In this document: in pieces, positions 9,135 through 16,735 of the stretch | Position numbering within the stretch: the first letter of the stretch is position 1 | Layout: each line of letters begins with the position of its first letter | Assembly (NCBI RefSeq): GCF_001650345.1 | Contig: NZ_LVHF01000012.1 | Location: forward strand, 992,001 to 1,056,000 | DNA from: Photobacterium jeanii | Lineage (GTDB): Bacteria > Pseudomonadota > Gammaproteobacteria > Enterobacterales > Vibrionaceae | DNA length: 64,000 nucleotides | Reading direction: 5' to 3' | Position numbers and translations under genes: made by a program | The notes under the pieces: model-generated | Told to the model about the DNA's origin: nothing | Database searches by the model: none | Seen by the model: the letters and a program-made list of their open reading frames with translations, nothing else

Positions 9135-10769
9135 TTATTTGTCAGCAATGATGTACATGTCTTTCGAGAAGAGCTTATCTTCAGCATTGTTCATCGCTAC
9201 GCCGCCAACATTAGGTTGAACAAGACGCGCTTTCACGTACTGATAGATAGGCGCAATTGGCATGTCTTTCGCCAGAAGTTTTTCAGCTTGAATGTAAAGT
9301 TGCTCACGCTCTGCTTCTGAGGTTGAAGCCAGCGCTTTTTCCATAACCGCATCGTACTCTTTGCTGTGGTACTTAGGGTCATTCGAGCTATTGTTACTTT
9401 GCATTAGTGATAGGAAGCTTGATGCTTCGTTGTAGTCACCACACCAGCCCGCACGCGTTACATCGAAGTTACCTTGGCGACGGTTGTCTAGGTAAGTCTT
9501 CCACTCTTGGTTTTCCAAGTTAGCTGTAACACCTAGGTTCTTCTTCCACATAGAAGCGATAGCGACCGCAATCTTCTTGTGGTTTTCAGAGGTGTTGTAC
9601 AGAAGCGTAAACTCAAGTGGGTTTGCGTTACCAAAGCCAGCAGATTCAAGTAGCTCTTTCGCTTTAGCATTACGCTCTTTTTGCGATAGCTGACCGTATT
9701 GCGGCGTTACTGGGTTAAAGTTAGCTGTAATTTCCGGAGTTAGGAAATAAGCAGGTTTCTGACCTTGACCCAATAGTGCTTTGGTTACGACATCACGATC
9801 GATAGCGTAAGACAGCGCTTTACGTACACGAGGATCGTTGAACGGAGGCTTGTCGTTATTGAAGCCGTAGTAGTACGAACATAGGTTACCAACGATTTGT
9901 ACTTCTTCTGCGTGCTCTTTTTGTAGACGACGGAAGTGCTCGTTTGGTAGTTCATTAGTAATATCAATCTCACCAGATAGGAAGCGGTTCATTTCCGCTA
10001 CTTGGTTTTCGATTGGTAGGTAAGTTACTTGGTTAAGTACTGTGTGCTTGTCATCCCAGTATTGTTTGTTGCGCTTAAGCACGATGCGCTCATTCACAAC
10101 CCACTTATCTAGAATAAAGGCGCCATTACCAACAAAGTTTTCTGGTTTAGTCCAATCATCACCAAACTTCTCAACCACTTTACGGTTAACAGGTTTCACC
10201 GTAGTGTGACCCATCATTTTTACGAAGTAAGGTACTGCAGATTCAAGCTCGATTTTCAGCGTGTTAGCATCAACTGCGGTTACACCCAGTGTTTCTTTAT
10301 CGGCTTTACCTGCAATGATTTTCTTCGCATTCTTCATGGTCGTCATTTCTAGATACCATGAGTAAGGAGAAGCAGTTACTGGATCAACAGCACGTTTGAA
10401 ACTGTATACAAAGTCTTCAGCGGTAACAGGGTCACCGTTAGACCATTTAGCATCTTTGCGAAGGTGGAAAATAAACGTGCGGTTGTCTTTGGTTTCCCAG
10501 CTTTCTGCAACACCAGGGATAGTGTTACCGTCGCCGTCTTGGTTAACCAGACCTTCAAGTAGGTCACGGATAACGTTTGATTCTGGTACCCCTTCGGTCT
10601 TGTGCGGGTCAAGTGAAGCGACTTCGGTACCATTACCACGAACTAGCTCTTGTGTAGCTGCCAGCTTTACACCCTCAGGTACTTCTGCAGCCAGTGCCGA
10701 AAACGATGCCGCAGAAACGGCTAAACCAGCACTTACTAATAACGCCTGAGTGATTTTATTCTTATACAT
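9135..10769 (-). CDS. oppA: Periplasmic oligopeptide-binding protein OppA
   Basis: Solute-binding protein of 544 residues that captures peptides in the periplasm and delivers them to OppBC. A Sec signal peptide covers about residues 1-28 (KNKITQALLVSAGLAVSAAS, cut near SALAA-EVPEG). The family 5 binding-protein signature is visible in EVASLDPHKTEGVPESNVIR and AESWETKDNRTFIFHLRKDAKWSNGDPVTAEDF. The Met at 10769, with GGAG about seven bases upstream, is chosen over the Met at 10781. First gene of the operon, with a gap of over 400 bases upstream. OppA mRNAs are classic targets of small RNAs such as GcvB in enterobacteria; no such pairing was tested here. Confidence 0.95.
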   Translation of the reverse strand: MYKNKITQALLVSAGLAVSAASFSALAAEVPEGVKLAATQELVRGNGTEVASLDPHKTEGVPESNVIRDLLEGLVNQDGDGNTIPGVAESWETKDNRTFIFHLRKDAKWSNGDPVTAEDFVYSFKRAVDPVTASPYSWYLEMTTMKNAKKIIAGKADKETLGVTAVDANTLKIELESAVPYFVKMMGHTTVKPVNRKVVEKFGDDWTKPENFVGNGAFILDKWVVNERIVLKRNKQYWDDKHTVLNQVTYLPIENQVAEMNRFLSGEIDITNELPNEHFRRLQKEHAEEVQIVGNLCSYYYGFNNDKPPFNDPRVRKALSYAIDRDVVTKALLGQGQKPAYFLTPEITANFNPVTPQYGQLSQKERNAKAKELLESAGFGNANPLEFTLLYNTSENHKKIAVAIASMWKKNLGVTANLENQEWKTYLDNRRQGNFDVTRAGWCGDYNEASSFLSLMQSNNSSNDPKYHSKEYDAVMEKALASTSEAEREQLYIQAEKLLAKDMPIAPIYQYVKARLVQPNVGGVAMNNAEDKLFSKDMYIIADK

Positions 10770-11180
10770 GCATAACTCCAATACATTCTATCGTTGCGTC
10801 CATGACCTCCTTCGGTAGGCTCTAATATTCGAGCAATATTCACGTCATTAATCCTAAACAACGTAAAACAAACCGAAGAATTGCTCAAAACACTAACAGG
10901 CATTGAAGTAATTTGCCACAAAATCATCACAAAAAGCCGTATTATTCTTAATAAACCCTGAACAAGCAGTGATATAGTTCAAGCCCCCAATGAAAATCAG
11001 GGTAAACATTCAACAAATCATTAAAACAAAGTAATTTCCGCCAAATAAGCCAAAAAAGACTCATTTTTGAATAAATAATTATTAATTTGAATAAAAAATC
11101 AGTGTTTTTGACCATTGCTAGCACTCATTTTCCGCACAGTCTGCAACAAAGATCACATTGATGTAACATACAAACAAAAA
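10770..11180. other. Intergenic region upstream of oppA
   Basis: About 410 AT-rich bases between oppA and the terminator of the next small gene. It must hold the opp promoter on the minus strand, but no convincing sigma-70 pair, CRP, FNR or riboswitch element was recognised. No ORF with a plausible ribosome binding site was seen. Confidence 0.4.
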
Positions 11181-11198
11181 AAGCGCCTTTCGGCGCTT
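11181..11198 (-). terminator. Terminator of the 54-codon gene
   Basis: Stem AAGCGCC / GGCGCTT with loop TTTC. The minus-strand readout ends in a run of seven or more T residues, 23 bases after the stop at 11221. Confidence 0.85.
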
Positions 11199-11220
11199 CA
11201 TTTGAGAATAGTTATTAATC

Positions 11221-11385
11221 TTACTTGTTTTCGCTGTCGATATTAAATACTTGCTTATCTGGGCTCACAGACTGCTGCTTTTTCTCTAGCAGAGCTTGCT
11301 CTTCATTTTCTTGGTTATCCTGACCAATACCTGCCTCGGCTAGCATTTCCTTCATACGCTTATTCGATACACGTTTATGCTTCAT
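11221..11385 (-). CDS. Small hypothetical protein, 54 residues
   Basis: Not recognised as a known family. The start ATG at 11385 has a near-perfect Shine-Dalgarno (GGAGGG, four bases of spacing) and the stop is followed directly by an intrinsic terminator, so this is very probably a real monocistronic gene. The protein starts with a strongly basic stretch (MKHKRVSNKRMKEMLAEAG) and continues with an acidic, glutamine- and glutamate-rich tail, with no signal peptide, membrane segment or cysteine. The basic N-terminus could contact nucleic acid or ribosomes, but that is a guess. The gene is separate from opp. Confidence 0.75.
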   Translation of the reverse strand: MKHKRVSNKRMKEMLAEAGIGQDNQENEEQALLEKKQQSVSPDKQVFNIDSENK

Positions 11386-11442
11386 TTAACCCTCCGATGT
11401 TAAACTAAACCTAGCAATAAATATGTTAGGTAACTCTAAGCA

Positions 11443-11457
11443 TGGCACAATTTGTGC
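11443..11457 (+). promoter_or_regulatory. Possible sigma-54 -24/-12 element or operator palindrome
   Basis: TGGCAC, five bases, then GTGC puts GG (11444-11445) and GC (11456-11457) exactly 12 bases apart, the geometry of a -24/-12 promoter. The T before the -12 GC is replaced by G. The core is also a perfect palindrome (GCACAA-T-TTGTGC), so a repressor operator is an equal alternative. It would read towards the 33-codon ORF at 11671. Confidence 0.25.
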
Positions 11458-11670
11458 GTGTCTCTGTCATCTTTTAATAACAAAACGGAATAAAAAAGAG
11501 CCCATTAGATTAACTTCTCACAACAATCTTTTTTCGTGTAATTCAAGTACCTAGCACACTCTAATAACGCTACTATCAAAACTGAGAGCTGTATTAAGGT
11601 TTTTTCCTGGCTTTTAGTACTTTATCTCTCATTCCGTTCCCGTTCCGTTATTTGATGTTGAGAGTTGAAT

Positions 11671-11772
11671 ATGAGACCAGCAGGTTGTTTCTCACGCCCA
11701 AGTCCTTCCCGTGTTCGTCATGGCTACGTGCCACCAGCGCACAAAGCGAAAGACGGCAGCAGTGCTAAGTAA
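11671..11772 (+). CDS. Small basic ORF, 33 residues, with its own terminator
   Basis: Reads MRPAGCFSRPSPSRVRHG and continues to ...KAKDGSSAK. The product is strongly basic, rich in Pro, Ser and Arg, with no hydrophobic segment. The start is preceded by GAGAG (six bases of spacing), a moderate ribosome binding site, and a strong intrinsic terminator begins 31 bases after the stop. It stands alone in a gap of more than 500 bases. The function and family are not known to me. It might instead be an sRNA transcript with an incidental ORF; codon-level conservation would decide. Confidence 0.5.
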   Translation: MRPAGCFSRPSPSRVRHGYVPPAHKAKDGSSAK

Positions 11773-11802
11773 GTTATTTAGTAACGGCTCAAGCACAACC
11801 CT

Positions 11803-11827
11803 ATAGCCCCTGAATATCAGGGGCTAT
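11803..11827 (+). terminator. Strong terminator after the 33-codon ORF
   Basis: Eleven-base-pair stem ATAGCCCCTGA / TCAGGGGCTAT with a three-base loop, followed by TTTTTA on the plus strand. Confidence 0.85.
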
Positions 11828-11877
11828 TTTTATCTATATATGATCGCTAACGAGACTACCTTTCGTCACCACATAAA

Positions 11878-11900
11878 AAAGCCAGTCAACGACTGGCTTT
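11878..11900 (-). terminator. Terminator of the hypothetical gene at 11938-12474
   Basis: Ten-base-pair stem AAAGCCAGTC / GACTGGCTTT with loop AAC. The A run on its left becomes a T run on the minus strand. Confidence 0.85.
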
Positions 11901-11937
11901 ACACGCATCATCCGCAATCACAACAAGTAAATAGGTA

Positions 11938-12474
11938 TTAGTGCACAGGGATCTTCACTACCCACACTTCATGGTGATCTTTTATATACTCGCCAGATTC
12001 AGCCAAACTTTTTAAGTAAGCAAAACGGTGATGCCCTTCTAGCAAGTTAAACGGTGCCTTCAATAGTCGACCATTCGTCGCATATAAGTCACGTTCATAT
12101 TCCAAAACAATTGGCGGTACTGGCCAGGTGCCATTTTCCTGCATGTTCTGTACTAACCAGCTACGTTGAAATAGTGGGTTGCTCATACGACGTGACAATT
12201 TATCGATCACATCTTGATGTGGCGTACAAATCTGATTAAGGATCTGCTCGCTATTCCAAGTTTGTTTACTAAATGTCATCGCACTGAAGTCTAACCATCC
12301 CCAGTTACATAGCACCCCTTTCCAATGACGGTATAGCCACTGTTCGAGAACTTCATCAGGGAACTGAGGCAGCATGGTGTGTGCTCGCACGCGCCAAGTA
12401 TCCCAAGATTCACAATGACGTTCACCAAAGCCTTCTGGGGCAATGTCGTAGAGTAAGCGATCGCTCCTGATCAT
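11938..12474 (-). CDS. Hypothetical protein with a ParB/Srx-like LEGHHR motif
   Basis: Cytoplasmic protein of 178 residues, no signal peptide or membrane helix, rich in Trp and His. I do not recognise the whole protein. Near residues 145-153 the stretch NLLEGHHRFAYLKSL resembles the DGHHR-type motif of the ParB N-terminal/sulfiredoxin-like nucleotide-binding fold, which may mean a nuclease- or CTPase-like domain; the rest of that fold is not obvious. The N-terminal part (DIAPEGFGERHCESWDTWRVRAHTML) looks conserved and structured. The gene stands alone, with a terminator 38 bases downstream. Function unknown. Confidence 0.75.
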   Translation of the reverse strand: MIRSDRLLYDIAPEGFGERHCESWDTWRVRAHTMLPQFPDEVLEQWLYRHWKGVLCNWGWLDFSAMTFSKQTWNSEQILNQICTPHQDVIDKLSRRMSNPLFQRSWLVQNMQENGTWPVPPIVLEYERDLYATNGRLLKAPFNLLEGHHRFAYLKSLAESGEYIKDHHEVWVVKIPVH

Positions 12475-12783
12475 AATTTCTCTCCTTCTATTGCATGATA
12501 CTTGTTCACTACTTCTTCAATCTCATAAATCTATATAACCATTCACCAAGAAGGGTTATTTATGCTGTTAAGTTGAACATAGCACAGAGCTTTATGAAAC
12601 AAAACCCGAATATTAAAGAAAGATTATTCACGACATTGTTATAACAATGTAATTACTTCTGGCGATCAGCTTAGAAATAATCGTGATCTAGCAAAGTTAC
12701 ATAGTTGTTAACGCAAATGGTTAAATAGAAAGCTATGTGAGGAATAAAGAGACTGGATAAAAACAGAAATGAATGGTTATGAA
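12475..12783. other. Intergenic region between the hypothetical gene and the moa terminator
   Basis: Roughly 310 AT-rich bases before the hypothetical gene on the minus strand. Presumably its promoter region. No ORF, repeat or recognisable operator was seen. Confidence 0.35.
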
Positions 12784-12809
12784 AAAAGGAGCTCATTTGA
12801 GCTCCTTTT
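12784..12809 (-). terminator. Terminator of the moa operon
   Basis: Twelve-base-pair stem AAAAGGAGCTCA / TGAGCTCCTTTT with a two-base loop. Positioned 47 bases beyond the moaE stop. Confidence 0.8.
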
Positions 12810-12856
12810 ACTTTTGTTCGCTAAAACGCGTTTATAACGTTGTGCTGATCAGGATA

Positions 12857-13303
12857 TTATGACTTCCAGCGATCCGCTGCTGTCGTATCCGTTTCGCGGG
12901 CATCAACCCAGCGTGTTTCTTCAGTGGTACGTTCTTTTTTCCAAAACGGTGCTTGAGTTTTTAAGTAATCCATAATGAACTCACATGCTTGGAAAGCAGC
13001 ACCACGGTGAGCACTGGTTACGCCAACAAAAACAATTTGATCGCCTAGCTCTAAATCACCCACACGGTGGATAACACGAGTATCTAATAGCGGCCAACGT
13101 GCTTTTGCTTGATCAACAATGTCGTTAAGTGACTTTTCCGTCATACCTGGGTAGTGTTCCAGCGACAAGCCCGTGACATCATCACCTTGGTTAAAGTCAC
13201 GCACTTTCCCGACAAAAGTCACTACCGCACCCGCGCTAGTACCTTGAGCAAGGCGTTCGTATTCATCCGCAACTGAAAAATCAGCTTCCTGTACAGAGAT
13301 CAT
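12857..13303 (-). CDS. moaE: Molybdopterin synthase catalytic subunit MoaE
   Basis: Large subunit of molybdopterin synthase, 148 residues. It transfers sulfur from the thiocarboxylated MoaD C-terminus to cyclic pyranopterin monophosphate. Family features are visible: GAVVTFVGKVRDFNQGD, LSLEHYPGMTEK, RVGDLELGD, VTSAHRGAAFQACEFIMDYLK and the catalytic-region lysines in APFWKKE. The ATG at 13303 is used; the frame extends one codon to a TTG at 13306, but GGAGG sits eight bases before the ATG. It starts three bases after the moaD stop and is the last gene of the operon. Confidence 0.95.
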   Translation of the reverse strand: MISVQEADFSVADEYERLAQGTSAGAVVTFVGKVRDFNQGDDVTGLSLEHYPGMTEKSLNDIVDQAKARWPLLDTRVIHRVGDLELGDQIVFVGVTSAHRGAAFQACEFIMDYLKTQAPFWKKERTTEETRWVDARETDTTAADRWKS

Positions 13304-13306
13304 CAA

Positions 13307-13552
13307 TTAGCCTCCAGTTACAGGTGGGAAGAATGCCACTTCATCACCATCAGCGATGGTGCTGTCTAGTGAGCAAATGGTTTGATTAATCGCTACCAGC
13401 AGTTTGCCTTTCTCAAGCGCAAGTTCCCACTTATCGCCACGTTGCGCTAAGTGTTCACGCAAAGCTTCTGCTGTAGTAAATTCTGATGCAACTTCTAGTT
13501 TATCAATGCCCACTAGCTCTTTAACTTGGGCAAAAAACAATACGTTAATCAT
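13307..13552 (-). CDS. moaD: Molybdopterin synthase sulfur carrier subunit MoaD
   Basis: Ubiquitin-like sulfur carrier of 81 residues ending in the required Gly-Gly (FFPPVTGG), which is adenylated by MoeB and thiocarboxylated. The beta-grasp pattern starts [14 protein letters not shown]. It overlaps the moaC stop by four bases (ATGA), indicating translational coupling, and precedes moaE immediately. Its size and tail are diagnostic even though the middle of the protein is variable in the family. Confidence 0.93.
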   Translation of the reverse strand: MINVLFFAQVKELVGIDKLEVASEFTTAEALREHLAQRGDKWELALEKGKLLVAINQTICSLDSTIADGDEVAFFPPVTGG

Positions 13553-14028
13553 GCTTCCACCTTAAAATGACCGGATTTGCCACCTGTCTTTTCTAGCAGG
13601 CGTACTTGATCGATAACCATGTCTTTCTGAACCGCTTTACACATATCGTAAATCGTCAAGGCTGCCACAGATGCCGCTGTCAGCGCTTCCATTTCCACGC
13701 CCGTTTTACCCGCTAGCTTACAGCACGATTCGATACGGACTTTGTTTTCCGCTTCAATCGCTTCAAGCTGTACTTCCACTTTCGATAGCAATAGTGGATG
13801 ACAAAGTGGGATCAGATCCCATGTTTTCTTCGCCGCTTGAATACCTGCAATACGTGCCGTCGCAAACACATCACCTTTGTGGTGCTCGCCAGATAGAATA
13901 AGGGCTAGTGTCTCAGGAGCCATATGAACAAAAGCTTCAGCGCGTGCTTCACGAACGGTTTCTGCTTTCGCAGATACGTCCACCATATTTGCTTCACCCG
14001 AAGCATTGATGTGGGTAAATTGGGTCAT
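13549..14028 (-). CDS. moaC: Cyclic pyranopterin monophosphate synthase MoaC
   Basis: Converts the MoaA product 3',8-cyclo-7,8-dihydro-GTP to cyclic pyranopterin monophosphate. It has 159 residues, the family's usual length. Conserved blocks: [54 protein letters not shown], and [23 protein letters not shown], with the active-site lysine region [19 protein letters not shown] near the end. It lies 60 bases after moaA. No moaB gene is interposed, unlike E. coli moaABCDE. Confidence 0.96.
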   Translation of the reverse strand: MTQFTHINASGEANMVDVSAKAETVREARAEAFVHMAPETLALILSGEHHKGDVFATARIAGIQAAKKTWDLIPLCHPLLLSKVEVQLEAIEAENKVRIESCCKLAGKTGVEMEALTAASVAALTIYDMCKAVQKDMVIDQVRLLEKTGGKSGHFKVEA

Positions 14029-14088
14029 GTTGTTTGAGCTCTTAAAATGATGTTTACGCCGAGTAAGTAGGCTTACTCGGCGCAGAAA

Positions 14089-15078
14089 TTAACCGCCAAT
14101 CGAGGCTAGGTGTGGGGTCATACCCGTATTGCCATCTTGCAGGAAGTGGCTTGCTGACTTTTCTTGCAAACCGCTTTGGATGCGTGCGATCAGCTCGTCG
14201 CGTTGATCATCACGTGCCATCAGGTCACGAAGATCAACACCGTGATCGCCAAACAAACAAAGGTGCAACTTACCTTTCGCTGACACGCGTAGGCGATTAC
14301 AGCTTTGGCAGAAGTCTTTTTCATACGGCATGATCAGGCCAATTTCACCTTGGTAATCAGGGTGACAGAAAACCTGAGCGGGGCCATCATTGCGGCTTTT
14401 GATTTTCAAAATCCAACCATTCGCAATCAAGTGATTGCGAATACTAACCCCAGAGACATGGTGTTTTTGGAACAAAGTGTCCATCTCACCCGTTTGCATC
14501 AATTCAATGAAACGCAGCTGGATAGGACGAGTTTTGATCCAATCAAGAAATTTAGGTAACTCTTGTGAGTTGAGGTCTTTAAGCAAGACAGTATTGATCT
14601 TCACCTGCTCAAAACCAGCGTCAAAAGCAGCATCAATGCCGTCCATGACTTGGTTAAACATGTTCTCACCAGTAATCTGGTAGAACATTTTTGGGTCCAA
14701 GCTATCCACACTCACATTGATGTTGGTCAAGCCCGCTTCACGCCATTCCTTCACGTGCTTCGCCATACGGTAACCATTGGTTGTGGTAGCAACCTTAGTA
14801 ATACCCGGCTGTTCAGCAACGGTACGAATGATATCGGTGAAGTCTCGACGCAGACTCGGCTCACCACCCGTAATGCGAACTTTGCTCGTTCCACATTGGG
14901 CGAATGCGCCTGTCACTCGCTCGATTTCGTCAAGCGATAAAAATGAGGGTTTCTTATGACCTTCCGGATGGTAGCCATCAGGCAGGCAATAAGTACATTT
15001 GAAGTTACACACGTCGGTAACTGAAAGTCGTAAATAGTAAAATTTACGATGGAAACTATCTTCAAATTGAATAGCCAC
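14089..15078 (-). CDS. moaA: GTP 3',8-cyclase MoaA (radical SAM)
   Basis: Radical SAM enzyme that starts molybdenum cofactor synthesis by rearranging GTP. The N-terminal 4Fe-4S cluster is bound by CNFKCTYC near residues 22-29, and a second C-terminal cluster by [18 protein letters not shown]. The TGGEPSLR (GGEP) SAM motif is present, and the C-terminus ends with the functional double glycine SIGG. The frame reaches an ATG at 15093, but the GTG at 15078 has AAAGGTG at good spacing and yields [19 protein letters not shown], the standard MoaA N-terminus, so 329 residues from GTG is preferred. The ribosome binding site lies in the last conserved part of the presumed Moco riboswitch. Confidence 0.94.
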   Translation of the reverse strand: MAIQFEDSFHRKFYYLRLSVTDVCNFKCTYCLPDGYHPEGHKKPSFLSLDEIERVTGAFAQCGTSKVRITGGEPSLRRDFTDIIRTVAEQPGITKVATTTNGYRMAKHVKEWREAGLTNINVSVDSLDPKMFYQITGENMFNQVMDGIDAAFDAGFEQVKINTVLLKDLNSQELPKFLDWIKTRPIQLRFIELMQTGEMDTLFQKHHVSGVSIRNHLIANGWILKIKSRNDGPAQVFCHPDYQGEIGLIMPYEKDFCQSCNRLRVSAKGKLHLCLFGDHGVDLRDLMARDDQRDELIARIQSGLQEKSASHFLQDGNTGMTPHLASIGG

Positions 15079-15255
15079 GGGACACCTTTCCAAATACGGG
15101 AGGCCGTTTCATTTCTAAAACGACCCTGGTGACAATCTACGTCACTGGCATTGATCACCTATCGTGTTTTGTTCGTAGAACAAAAAGCAACTTAGCAAAC
15201 AATGCTCGGAGCTATGGCTGCTACCACCTTGTAAACGCGTTGCTCACAATGGGCG
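15079..15255 (-). promoter_or_regulatory. Probable molybdenum cofactor (Moco) riboswitch leader of moaA
   Basis: The moaA leader is long and highly structured. In transcript order it contains CTCCGAGC, a hairpin TTTTGTTC-TAC-GAACAAAA, a bulged stem GGTGA(T)CAAT / ATTGTCACC, a stem CGTTT / AAACG, and finally GGCCTCCCG then GGAAAGGTG. The last part resembles the 3' side of Moco-motif RNAs known upstream of moaA in gammaproteobacteria and includes the Shine-Dalgarno, so ligand binding could hide the start site. Identification is from memory of the motif; a covariance model search was not possible. Confidence 0.5.
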
Positions 15256-15410
15256 ATAACGGCTAAATCTTATTATTAAAAGTATCAGAGATTTCGCCTT
15301 ATTGACAAAACCAATGAAAAAAACGTGCTGCATTCTACCTTTCATGATGATTCGCGACAATACTACTAAAGTGAATATTGATGAATTTTCTTAAGAAAAG
15401 TGGGGTTATT

Positions 15411-15638
15411 ATGAACAATATTATTGAATCTGCCACCCTTGATGACATTGCTCTCTATCTTCAGCGTGAAGATGGTATCGATTCGCAATCAGCATACAAA
15501 GAAGCGCAAATGGTCATCGACGGCTTTCACGACATGATGGACAAAGGTTTAATCACTGGCTGGTATTTTGATGAACTCGGTCATCTTGAGCTATTACCCA
15601 GCGACAATGCCATGAGGATCATCGGTAACAACAAATAA
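15411..15638 (+). CDS. Small acidic hypothetical protein, 75 residues
   Basis: Cytoplasmic, acidic protein predicted to be largely helical (DDIALYLQREDGIDSQSAYK, MVIDGFHDMMDKGLITGWYF). The frame begins at 15378, but the Met at 15411 follows GTGGGG at suitable distance and starts a cleaner N-terminus. It lies divergent to moaA, sharing an upstream region of about 160 bases. It has no cysteine, signal or membrane segment. Not recognised. Size and composition fit small regulatory or adaptor proteins conserved in Vibrionaceae, but no function can be stated. Confidence 0.65.
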   Translation: MNNIIESATLDDIALYLQREDGIDSQSAYKEAQMVIDGFHDMMDKGLITGWYFDELGHLELLPSDNAMRIIGNNK

Positions 15639-15952
15639 TTTCGCATTATGCGGATTTTTTTATTCTGCAAATCGCAAGATGAGAATAATCTGTCAGCTTA
15701 CTATACGGAGGTGGTCTATCTTTCCATTTCAAACACCCAACCTACGCCAGTAATTGTGTATTGTTCCAGCTTTTATTTAATTTAGCTTAATGTAATTAAC
15801 GATGATTACTCGTTACATTACAAAACGTTAACAACAGCACACTGTCTCATCCCCATAATTACAATTATGCAATTAGCTTATTAAGCAATTACTGGCACTG
15901 GTTATGCATTGTCTAAATTATCTGACATTAAGAACGATAATAGGAGCTGACA
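15639..15952. other. Intergenic region 5' of the LON-domain gene
   Basis: About 310 AT-rich bases. A short hairpin CGCA-TTA-TGCG followed by GATTTTTTTATT just after the 75-residue gene (15648-15664) may be its terminator. The remainder presumably holds the promoter of the next gene. No ORF was supported. Confidence 0.4.
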
Positions 15953-16525
15953 ATGACTAACTTAATCCCACTGTTATTTCAAAAACGTCATGTGCTACCA
16001 AAAGGCAAAATGCCAATGCGCGTTGCTCCGGGTTCTCAAATGGCAGCATTTAAAAATGCGATCACCTCAGAACAGGGCTTTGGTGTTTGCATGATTGATG
16101 ACAACCAAGCATCTCATTACAGTCAAATCGGTACCCGAGTAACGGTTGAAGACTATGATTTGTCGAAAAATGACGGCTCCTTAATTGTCACCTTATATGC
16201 GCATGAAAACTTTGTGATTTCATCACTGGAGCAACATCCTGACGGCAATATCTACGCGGAACACCAACCCCTACCGCAATGGCCTGAAATTGAGCTTCGT
16301 GACGATCAACAGCTCTTAGCCGACAAACTACAAATCATGTTTGATAAATACCCAGAGCTTGCTGGTCTTCATCAAAATAAAGAATTCAACAACTTAAGCT
16401 GGCTATGCCAACGCTGGTTAGAAATTCTGCCAGTGCCAGCTAAAGATAAACAGGCGTTAGTGAATACCCCGAACTGTTTTGATACTTGTGACTATCTCAT
16501 GAGCATGATGACAGAATGTCACTAA
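15953..16525 (+). CDS. LON peptidase substrate-binding domain-containing protein
   Basis: Protein of 190 residues resembling the N-terminal substrate-recognition (PUA-like) domain of Lon protease, without ATPase or protease domains. The N-terminus IPLLFQKRHVLPKGKMPMRV matches the start of the domain, followed by GFGVCMID and IGTRVTVEDYDLSKNDGSL, the strand pattern seen in these proteins. The C-terminal helical part (about 115-190) has LSWLCQRWLEILPVPAKDKQ, a motif typical of stand-alone LON-domain proteins. A good GGAG ribosome binding site precedes the ATG. Role unknown; such proteins may bind substrates or modulate proteolysis. Monocistronic, with a hairpin downstream. Confidence 0.8.
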   Translation: MTNLIPLLFQKRHVLPKGKMPMRVAPGSQMAAFKNAITSEQGFGVCMIDDNQASHYSQIGTRVTVEDYDLSKNDGSLIVTLYAHENFVISSLEQHPDGNIYAEHQPLPQWPEIELRDDQQLLADKLQIMFDKYPELAGLHQNKEFNNLSWLCQRWLEILPVPAKDKQALVNTPNCFDTCDYLMSMMTECH

Positions 16526-16596
16526 CGATTACTTAAACGCACCGATTTCCTTAACTGCTAGTCCTTTGATCCTTTCTGCCTTTTGCTAATTTGCAT

Positions 16597-16612
16597 CCCC
16601 CGCTTTAGGGGG
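16597..16612 (+). terminator. Probable terminator after the LON-domain gene
   Basis: CCCCC-GCTTTA-GGGGG hairpin followed by TATTTTTTG on the plus strand, 71 bases after the stop codon. Confidence 0.65.
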
Positions 16613-16735
16613 TATTTTTTGCTCTTTTTCCCTCCCCTTCAGTGATGCGACTATCATAATGGATAGAATACAGTGTATTCTTACCGCCAATTCGCTAGAC
16701 TCAAAACGTTACTTATCACCCTTTCCAACTCGGTT

